A DNA stretch of 64,000 nucleotides from a virus: IMG/VR virus record IMGVR_UViG_3300021091_000059, positions 1 to 64,000 of that record. One strand, 5' to 3'. Of this stretch, positions 58,279 through 64,000 are shown in pieces. Each line of letters opens with the position of its first letter. The stretch's first letter is position 1. The notes below the pieces were generated by a model that made no database searches, was not told the origin of the DNA, and saw only the letters and a list, made by a program, of their open reading frames with translations. Both the position numbers and the translations under genes were made by a program.

Positions 58279-60078
58279 ATGACTAATATCGTTCACGGTA
58301 TAAAGATAGACTATTCTCGTGATTCTCTCTTTGATGAACTTGGATTAAAAAGACTTAAAGAATCATATATGCGTGAAGATGAACAGTCACCACAGGAAAG
58401 ATTTGCATATGTATCAAAAACTTTTGGAAGTAATGAAGAACATTCACAACGGCTTTATGATTACGTTAGTAGGCATTGGCTTTCTTATTCTACTCCTGTC
58501 CTTTCTTTCGGTCGTAGCAAACGTGGTCTGCCTATTTCTTGTTTCTTACCTTATCTGGATGATTCGGCAGAAGGTCTCGTTGAAACATTATCAGAAGTAA
58601 ATTGGTTGTCAATGCTAGGAGGTGGAGTTGGAATTGGTATCGGTATTCGTTCTACTGATGATAAGTCTGTTGGCGTTATGCCTCATCTTCGCACTTATGA
58701 TGCTTCTTCTTTGGCTTATCGTCAAGGTCGCACTCGTAGGGGTTCTTATGCTGCTTATTTGGATATTTCTCACCCTGATATTATGATGTTTCTTGAAATG
58801 AGAAAACCAACGGGTGATCAAAACATGCGTTGCTTAAATCTTCATCATGGTATTAACATTACTGATAACTTCATGCACATTATTGAAAGATGTATGCTTG
58901 ATCCAAACGCAAATGATGATTGGGAATTAAAAGATCCGCACAATGGCGAAGTTCGTGAAGTAGTATCAGCAAAACATTTATGGCAAGCCATTCTTGAAAT
59001 GCGTATGCAAACAGGTGAACCCTATATTCACTATGTTGATACAAGTAACAATGCAATGCCACAATGGCAAAAAGATTTAGGCCTCAAGATTCGTCAGAGT
59101 AATCTTTGCTCTGAAATTGTTTTACCAACAGATGATGAAAGAACAGCTGTGTGTTGCTTATCATCATTAAACCTAGAATACTATGATAATTGGAAAGAAG
59201 ATGCACTCTTTTTAAAAGATGTAGCAGAAATGCTTGATAATGTTTTACAACATTTTATTGATAATGCACCAAAACAAATTAAGAGAGCTAAATATTCTGC
59301 TATGCGTGAAAGAAGTATTGGTATCGGCGCATTAGGATTTCATGCTTATCTACAAAAGAACAATTTACCATGGGAAAATCCAATGACCGTTGGTCGTAAT
59401 AAAACTATGTTTAATCATATTAGGAGTAAATTAAATGAAGCAAATAAAGAATTGGGTAGAGAGCGTGGCGAAGCACCTGACGCCAAAGGTACGGGTAACC
59501 GTTTTAGCCATCTTATGGCTATTGCTCCTAACGCTTCTAGCAGTATCATTATGGGAAACACCAGTCCAAGTATAGAACCTTATCGTGCTAATGCTTATCG
59601 CCAAGATACTTTAAGTGGTGCTTTCTTAAACAAGAATCGTTATTTGGATATAATCATTAAAAAGAAATGTGAAGAAGATACTAAATTAGATTATAATGAA
59701 ATTTGGTCGAGTATTATTGCGAATGATGGTTCGGTTCAACATTTGGATATTTTAGATGATTGGACTAAAGATGTATTCAAAACATCCATGGAAATAGATC
59801 AACGCTGGATTATTCAACATGCAGCTGATCGCCAAGAATATATTGATCAAGCTCAATCACTTAATTTATTCTTTAGACCAGATGTGAATGTGAAATACCT
59901 CCATGCAATTCATTTTATGGCATGGAAAACAGGACTTAAAACACTATACTATTGCCGTTCTGAAAAGATTGGTAAAGCTGATAAAGTGGCCAAGAAGATT
60001 GAGCGTGAAGCAATTAAAGAGATAGACTTAAAACAATTAGCAACGGAAGAATCCGTTTGCGTAGCTTGCGAAGGATAA
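58279..60078 (+). CDS. nrdA: Ribonucleotide reductase alpha subunit (NrdA)
   Basis: A 599-residue class I reductase large subunit. Active-site Cys motifs are LPISCF and AVCCLSSLN; NLCSEI holds the conserved Asn and Glu; SVCVACEG at the C-terminus is the redox Cys pair. It lacks the N-terminal ATP-cone found in longer NrdA (E. coli 761 aa), so dATP feedback inhibition is probably lost, which suits a phage. Reduces NDPs to dNDPs with NrdB. Confidence 0.95.
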   Translation: MTNIVHGIKIDYSRDSLFDELGLKRLKESYMREDEQSPQERFAYVSKTFGSNEEHSQRLYDYVSRHWLSYSTPVLSFGRSKRGLPISCFLPYLDDSAEGLVETLSEVNWLSMLGGGVGIGIGIRSTDDKSVGVMPHLRTYDASSLAYRQGRTRRGSYAAYLDISHPDIMMFLEMRKPTGDQNMRCLNLHHGINITDNFMHIIERCMLDPNANDDWELKDPHNGEVREVVSAKHLWQAILEMRMQTGEPYIHYVDTSNNAMPQWQKDLGLKIRQSNLCSEIVLPTDDERTAVCCLSSLNLEYYDNWKEDALFLKDVAEMLDNVLQHFIDNAPKQIKRAKYSAMRERSIGIGALGFHAYLQKNNLPWENPMTVGRNKTMFNHIRSKLNEANKELGRERGEAPDAKGTGNRFSHLMAIAPNASSSIIMGNTSPSIEPYRANAYRQDTLSGAFLNKNRYLDIIIKKKCEEDTKLDYNEIWSSIIANDGSVQHLDILDDWTKDVFKTSMEIDQRWIIQHAADRQEYIDQAQSLNLFFRPDVNVKYLHAIHFMAWKTGLKTLYYCRSEKIGKADKVAKKIEREAIKEIDLKQLATEESVCVACEG

Positions 60079-60080
60079 AA

Positions 60081-61070
60081 ATGACCAAGAAATACGATTA
60101 CAAAATTACAGACGAAAGAACCAGTTTCAAACCATTTTTTTATCCTTGGGCCTACGATTCTTGGCTTAAACATGAACAAAGTCACTGGCTTCATACTGAA
60201 ATTCCTATGGCTGAAGATGTCAAAGATTGGAAGAATAAAATTACACCATCACAAAAACAATTTTTAACACACATCTTTCGTTTTTTTACTCAAGGTGATG
60301 TAGATGTAGCTTCAGGATATGTAAAGAATTATCTACCATATTTTTCACAACCAGAAGTTCGTATGATGTTATTAGGTTTTGCAGCTCGTGAAGCACTTCA
60401 TGTTGCAGCTTATTCTCACCTCATTGAAACATTAGGTTTACCAGATACAACTTATAATCAATTTTTAGATTATCAACAAATGAAGGATAAACACGATTAC
60501 GTTACGGATATTAGCTCAAAGAATGGTGACCTTGCGTCAACTGCAAAACACATCGCCGTCTTCTCTGCTTTTACGGAGGGCATGCAGCTTTTTAGTTCTT
60601 TTATTATGTTGCTTAATTTTCCTCGTCATGGTATGATGAAGGGTATGGGCCAAGTGATTACATGGTCTATTGTGGATGAAACACAACATTGTGAATCTAT
60701 GATTAAATTATTCAGAACCTATATAGAAGAAAACAAAGAAATCTGGAACGATGAATTAAAGAGCCAAATCTACACCATCGCAGAAAAGATGGTTGAATTG
60801 GAAGATAGGTTTGTTGATTTAGCTTTTGAAATGGGTGATATGCCAGACTTAACTGCAGCTGATGTAAAACAATATATTCGTTATATCTGTGATAGGCGCC
60901 TTATTTCACTTGGTATGAAAGGCGTATTCAAAGTGAAAAAGAATCCATTACCATGGGTTGAAGAAATGATTAACGCACCGACACACACAAACTTTTTTGA
61001 GAATCGTGCTACTGATTATGCCAAAGGTGCTTTATCAGGTAATTGGAGTGATGTTTGGAGCCAAACCTAA
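60081..61070 (+). CDS. nrdB: Ribonucleotide reductase beta subunit (NrdB)
   Basis: A 329-residue class I reductase small subunit; the ATG at 60081 follows nrdA by 2 nt (a longer frame begins inside nrdA). REALHVAAYSHLIE carries the metal ligands Glu and His and the radical Tyr with ExxHxxxY spacing; DETQH supplies the second Glu/His pair. This agrees with tyrosyl-radical enzymes. It supplies the radical to NrdA. Confidence 0.95.
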   Translation: MTKKYDYKITDERTSFKPFFYPWAYDSWLKHEQSHWLHTEIPMAEDVKDWKNKITPSQKQFLTHIFRFFTQGDVDVASGYVKNYLPYFSQPEVRMMLLGFAAREALHVAAYSHLIETLGLPDTTYNQFLDYQQMKDKHDYVTDISSKNGDLASTAKHIAVFSAFTEGMQLFSSFIMLLNFPRHGMMKGMGQVITWSIVDETQHCESMIKLFRTYIEENKEIWNDELKSQIYTIAEKMVELEDRFVDLAFEMGDMPDLTAADVKQYIRYICDRRLISLGMKGVFKVKKNPLPWVEEMINAPTHTNFFENRATDYAKGALSGNWSDVWSQT

Positions 61071-61170
61071 AACTATGATATATACTAATTGGTGTATGTC
61101 ATTTAGCATATCCTGATGTATATAAGCAGACATTCAAATTTTAACCTCTCCTTTGTATAAGTAATTGTAA

Positions 61171-61187
61171 TTGCATAGGTTATGCAA
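61171..61187 (+). repeat. Inverted repeat (operator-like)
   Basis: TTGCAT and ATGCAA flank AGGTT in the 135-nt gap between nrdB and the secreted protein gene, 18 nt before its ATG. It could be an operator or a leader hairpin. No strong promoter was recognised in 61071-61205. Confidence 0.4.
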
Positions 61188-61205
61188 ATATTAAGGAGAA
61201 ATTAA

Positions 61206-61460
61206 ATGTTAAAAAATCTACTATTGGTAACACTATTAAGCACAACAATATCAGTATATGCAGAAGATGATGTTCAACAAAAGAATACGGGTAATCAACA
61301 ACAACTATCAAAACGACCATATTCAGCTCCAGTAAACAAAGCTGAAGAATACGAAGGCAATACTATTGATGAAGATTCAGTTAAACATGACCGTATTCAA
61401 AAAACTTTGAACCTACATATGTTAGGCAAGCGTCCGTGGGTTGATAACAGAACGGATTAA
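61206..61460 (+). CDS. Small secreted protein
   Basis: An 84-residue protein with a signal peptide (about 1-19, ending VYA before EDDVQ). The mature part is hydrophilic and includes RPYSAPVNKAEEY, similar to [12 protein letters not shown] near the mature N-terminus of the secreted nuclease encoded next. It has a strong AAGGAGA site. It may be a partner or inhibitor of the nuclease; hypothetical. Confidence 0.6.
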   Translation: MLKNLLLVTLLSTTISVYAEDDVQQKNTGNQQQLSKRPYSAPVNKAEEYEGNTIDEDSVKHDRIQKTLNLHMLGKRPWVDNRTD

Positions 61461-61492
61461 ATAATATAATTTAATAAAGGTTATAAATTAAT

Positions 61493-62221
61493 TTGAGGAA
61501 AATATTACTATTATTACTATTACCATTAACATCTCTGGCGAATCCTATTGATGATAAATGTCCACAATTTACACCTTATGGTGCACCGGTGTCAAAGGCG
61601 GTCAATGTTCAGTATATGTGTAAAAAGAATTATGCTTTACAATACAATTACAATACAAAGACCGCTGTATATGTGCTAGAGCATCTTACTAAAGAATCAA
61701 TTACAGGCCCAGCAAAACGCAAAGATGACTTTCGTCCTGATCCTGAAGTTCCTGTTCAACATCAAAGTCAACTAGCAGATTATGCTGGTAAACCATATGA
61801 CCGTGGTCATTTAAGTCCTGGCGCTGACAATACACAAAATGATGAAATCATGTCTGAATCATTCTTTTTAACGAATATGATTCCACAGATACCAAATAAT
61901 AACCGTGGTATCTGGAAACAATTAGAAATTAAAGTGCGTGAATATGTATTGAAAAATAATGATGTATATATAGCTTCTGGACCAATTTATGAAAAAGGTT
62001 ATGCGGTCATTGGTAACAATGTTGGTATTCCTACAAAAATATATAAAGTAATTGTTGATGTAAAGAATCAAAAGTCAGCAGCTTACATATTTCCAAATAC
62101 ATCGTTACCTGTTGCAGATTTAGAAAAATATAAATTATCCATAACAGAGGCTGAAAAGATTATTCGTGTCAATTTTAACCCTAAACTTAAAGATTCATTA
62201 GAGAGTAAAAACAATTGGTAA
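61493..62221 (+). CDS. Secreted DNA/RNA non-specific endonuclease
   Basis: A 242-residue beta-beta-alpha-metal nuclease with a signal peptide (about 1-16). The active-site motif is DRGH at 103-106, with [14 protein letters not shown] (about 128-141) providing the metal-binding Asn. Such enzymes degrade DNA and RNA outside the cytoplasm. Start is TTG after TAAATTAAT; it overlaps the erpA-like gene by 7 nt. In a phage it could destroy incoming or extracellular DNA in the periplasm; that is inference. Confidence 0.88.
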   Translation: MRKILLLLLLPLTSLANPIDDKCPQFTPYGAPVSKAVNVQYMCKKNYALQYNYNTKTAVYVLEHLTKESITGPAKRKDDFRPDPEVPVQHQSQLADYAGKPYDRGHLSPGADNTQNDEIMSESFFLTNMIPQIPNNNRGIWKQLEIKVREYVLKNNDVYIASGPIYEKGYAVIGNNVGIPTKIYKVIVDVKNQKSAAYIFPNTSLPVADLEKYKLSITEAEKIIRVNFNPKLKDSLESKNNW

Positions 62222-62538
62222 CATTAGAACAAGGCGCTATTAATAAAATTAAAAGCTTACTCGCCGAGGAAGACAATCAAAACCTTAAATTAAGACTGTT
62301 TGTTTCTGGTGGTGGTTGCTCTGGTTTTCAATATGGTTTTACTTTTGATGAATCTCAAGGTGAAGATGATTTTGTAGTAGAAAAAGATGGCGTAACTTTA
62401 CTTGTAGATGCTATGAGTATGCAATATCTTGATGGTGCTACAATAGATTATAGTAAAACATTAATGGCTGAACAATTTCAAATTAAGAACCCAAATGCCA
62501 CAAGTAAATGTGGTTGTGGTTCATCATTTTCAGCATAG
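62215..62538 (+). CDS. erpA: A-type iron-sulfur carrier protein (ErpA/IscA-like)
   Basis: A 107-residue protein starting at TTG. The three cluster Cys are in [11 protein letters not shown] and [10 protein letters not shown]. Sequence is very close to proteobacterial ErpA ([12 protein letters not shown]...). It transfers Fe-S clusters to client proteins. HesB/ErpA-like genes occur in other aquatic phages. It precedes iscU. Confidence 0.93.
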   Translation: MVTLEQGAINKIKSLLAEEDNQNLKLRLFVSGGGCSGFQYGFTFDESQGEDDFVVEKDGVTLLVDAMSMQYLDGATIDYSKTLMAEQFQIKNPNATSKCGCGSSFSA

Positions 62539-62547
62539 GATAATTTT

Positions 62548-62931
62548 ATGGCATATTCTGAAAAAGTATTAGATCATTATGAAAATCCAAGAAATGTTGG
62601 CTCTTTTCCTAAAGACGAACCAAATGTTGGCACAGGAATGGTTGGTGCACCGGCCTGTGGTGACGTAATGAAATTACAAATCAAAGTAGAAAATGGTGTC
62701 ATTACAGATGCTAAATTTAAGACCTATGGTTGTGGTTCAGCCATAGCCTCATCAAGTTTAGTGACAGAAATAATCAAAGGTAAAACTCTTCAAGAGGCCT
62801 CTACTATCAAAAACTCAGCTATTGCTGAAGAACTCGCACTCCCTCCAGTAAAAATACATTGTTCAGTTCTTGCTGAAGATGCTATCAAAGCTGCAATTAA
62901 AAACTACGAACTTAACTGTTCGTGTAAATAA
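62548..62931 (+). CDS. iscU: Iron-sulfur cluster scaffold IscU
   Basis: A 127-residue scaffold protein nearly matching proteobacterial IscU. Cluster ligands are C37 (PACGDVM), C62 (YGCGSAIASSS) and Cys in KIHCSVLAEDA. The chaperone-recognition LPPVK motif is intact, so host HscA/HscB and IscS are presumably used. N-terminal MAYSEKVLDHYENPRNVGSF is nearly identical to E. coli in my memory. Suggests recent host origin. Confidence 0.95.
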   Translation: MAYSEKVLDHYENPRNVGSFPKDEPNVGTGMVGAPACGDVMKLQIKVENGVITDAKFKTYGCGSAIASSSLVTEIIKGKTLQEASTIKNSAIAEELALPPVKIHCSVLAEDAIKAAIKNYELNCSCK

Positions 62932-62947
62932 TTCAATAAAATAACTT

Positions 62948-63121
62948 ATGGCAAACAAACACCATTCGTGTGAATGTGGGTCTAAATATGTGATACAGTA
63001 TGACAAAGAGATATGTGAAACAGATCCTCTCTATTGTCCATTCTGTGGTGAATACATGATAGACGAAATTGATAAAATTAAAAAATCATTCAACGAGGAA
63101 GATGACGGTTACACAGATTGA
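62948..63121 (+). CDS. Small zinc-ribbon protein
   Basis: A 57-codon gene following iscU. Two Cys pairs, CEC (after HHS) and CPFCGEY, form a probable zinc ribbon; the C-terminus is acidic. The ATG at 62948 is the only nearby start, and its stop overlaps the TTG start of the next gene (TTGA). Function unknown. Confidence 0.6.
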   Translation: MANKHHSCECGSKYVIQYDKEICETDPLYCPFCGEYMIDEIDKIKKSFNEEDDGYTD

Positions 63122-63570
63122 AATGGACATATAATCATAAAGAATTTACGGGTGAAGAAATTGGTGAATATTTTGGCATGGTGTATCTTATTACAAATGT
63201 CAGAACTGGTCGTAAATATGTAGGTAAGAAGTTTTTTACCAAAGCTGCAAGGCGTCAAGTAAAAGGTAAATCCAAAAAAGTTAGAATTACTTCTGATTGG
63301 GAAAAATACTTTGGTTCTAACAAAATTATTCAAGAAGAGGTAAAAACACTTGGAGAAAATGTGTTTAGAAGAGAGATATTACATCTCTGTAAATCACGCT
63401 CTGAATGTGCTTATTGGGAGACCTGGGAGATATTTAATCGGGACGCTTTAAGAACTGATGATTACTATAATGATTGGGTTTCATGTCGGATTAGGAAAGC
63501 TCATTTATTATCAAACCGGACACCAGCTATGTATAAAACAAAGATGCGCCGGCCAACACATTTTCGCTAA
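63118..63570 (+). CDS. GIY-YIG-like nuclease protein
   Basis: A 150-residue protein with TTG start overlapping the previous stop. FGMVYLITNVRTGRKYVGKK corresponds to the GIY-YIG motif, followed by SDWEKYFGSNKII, VFRREILHLC and YWETWEIF with its catalytic-type Glu. Resembles small GIY-YIG proteins of T4-like phages that may be homing or repair nucleases. No intron or split gene is nearby. Call by motif. Confidence 0.7.
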   Translation: MKWTYNHKEFTGEEIGEYFGMVYLITNVRTGRKYVGKKFFTKAARRQVKGKSKKVRITSDWEKYFGSNKIIQEEVKTLGENVFRREILHLCKSRSECAYWETWEIFNRDALRTDDYYNDWVSCRIRKAHLLSNRTPAMYKTKMRRPTHFR

Positions 63571-63592
63571 ATAAATTCAATTATTGCCCAAT

Positions 63593-63829
63593 ATGCAGAA
63601 AAATTTAGAGACCGACATTATCAAACATCTTCGTTCATGGCACCCAGTTGTTCATGAATATTGGTGGATTAAATTTTCAAATTACAAAGGAAACATACTT
63701 ATATTTGTTTGTTCTACACTTACGGGACAAGTAATGACTCGTTACTTCACAAATGAAGATTTAGCTTGCAAATTTGTTAATTGGATATTCAATCAAGACC
63801 CAACTCAATTGATAAAACATCAGGATTAA
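63593..63829 (+). CDS. Small conserved-looking protein
   Basis: A 78-residue protein; the ATG at 63593 is preferred to the TTG at 63584. CTAAATAA lies upstream (63567-63574). It has many Trp/Tyr (SWHPVVHEYWWIKF) and a compact alpha-beta layout with NEDLACKFVNWIF. No family recognised. Confidence 0.5.
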   Translation: MQKNLETDIIKHLRSWHPVVHEYWWIKFSNYKGNILIFVCSTLTGQVMTRYFTNEDLACKFVNWIFNQDPTQLIKHQD

Positions 63830-63841
63830 ACATTTTGAATA

Positions 63842-63858
63842 GATAAATACACTATAAA
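63842..63858 (+). promoter_or_regulatory. Late promoter candidate before fibre-like gene
   Basis: GATAAATA followed by CACTATAAA, sharing a 15-base identity with the element before the tail sheath (2749-2763). Confidence 0.55.
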
Positions 63859-63892
63859 TGTAAATTCATCAATCATTGTTTAGAGAGATTCT

Positions 63893-64000
63893 ATGGCAAT
63901 CAGTCAAATAACAGCTGCTTCAATTGCAGACGGAACAGTAGTTGCAGCCGATATTGCAGCTAACGCAATCACCACAGTTAAAATAGCAGACGCCAATGTA
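63893..64000 (+). CDS. Start of a repetitive fibre-like virion protein (partial)
   Basis: The first 36 codons of a gene cut by the window end. The protein starts MAISQITAASIADGTVVAAD, then IAANAITTVKIADANV: short repeats of the I(A/T)xxxIADG type characteristic of trimeric tail-fibre or structural proteins in aquatic phages. A late promoter-like element lies upstream. Full function cannot be judged. Confidence 0.6.
   Translation, partial: MAISQITAASIADGTVVAADIAANAITTVKIADANV

Noticed and set aside
1-64000. CRISPR arrays, insertion sequences, integrase or attachment sites
   Set aside because: No regularly spaced repeats, transposase, integrase or long terminal repeats were seen; gene content is that of a lytic phage.
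1-64000. Genes on the minus strand
   Set aside because: The minus-strand frames lie opposite strong + strand genes, are mostly low-complexity translations and lack their own signals.

Overview
This window is most of the structural and replication core of a T4-like contractile-tailed phage (myovirus) genome. The evidence is the gene set and order: small and large terminase, tail sheath, tail tube, portal, prohead core, prohead protease, scaffold, major capsid protein, then UvsY, UvsW, the gp55 late sigma factor, gp47/gp46, sliding clamp, clamp loader, RegA, DNA polymerase, UvsX, gp41 helicase, gp61 primase and NrdA/NrdB. Every convincing gene is on the + strand. The DNA is clearly AT-rich (an impression, not computed). 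The arrangement resembles marine and freshwater T4-like phages (cyanophage/pelagiphage type) more than coliphage T4. The IscU and ErpA copies look strongly proteobacterial. A 23-codon gene at 32289 encodes PqqA, the peptide precursor of the cofactor PQQ. Together these suggest an AT-rich, PQQ-using, possibly methylotrophic proteobacterial host; this host call is inference.

Layout. 1-12.5 kb: packaging and head/tail genes, with a Dps-like ferritin and a tiny membrane protein inserted between the two terminase subunits. 12.5-21 kb: recombination/repair and late-sigma genes, peptide deformylase and the first of two DruA-like paralogues. 21.1-21.5 kb: a non-coding stretch with two tandem tRNA-Gly-like RNAs of reduced, shared architecture. 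21.5-25.6 kb: a VWA/HExxH protein, a CobS/MoxR-type AAA+ ATPase, and a small winged-helix gene behind a predicted H-type RNA pseudoknot. 25.7-41 kb: replication genes mixed with a glycosyltransferase, dNMP kinase, Hsp20, an M15 peptidase, pqqA, a cytidylyltransferase-like enzyme and a 2-oxoglutarate-oxygenase-like protein. 41-53 kb: late genes, many carrying an N-terminal MKxFxxF(I/L)xE-like tag reminiscent of T4 capsid-targeting sequences; they include nuclease-like, ligase-like, HAD phosphatase and nucleotidyltransferase-kinase proteins, with a glycan/methyltransferase/radical-SAM cassette in the middle. 53-57 kb: small virion-type proteins and a lysis cassette (spanins, lipoprotein, EF-hand holin candidate). 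57-64 kb: primase, ribonucleotide reductase, a secreted nuclease, Fe-S carrier/scaffold genes, a GIY-YIG-like gene and the start of a fibre-like gene.

Regulation can be read directly. Strong host-type promoters (CTTGACA, 17-18 bp, TATAAT-like) precede early genes. The T4 late element TATAAATA/CATAAATA precedes capsid, scaffold and other late genes, in agreement with the encoded gp55. Rho-independent terminators, several with TTCG loops, separate the units. Three genes (the gp19-like gene at 11936, DNA polymerase and primase) start within about 2-10 nt of their predicted promoter element and lack a ribosome binding site, so their transcripts may be leaderless.
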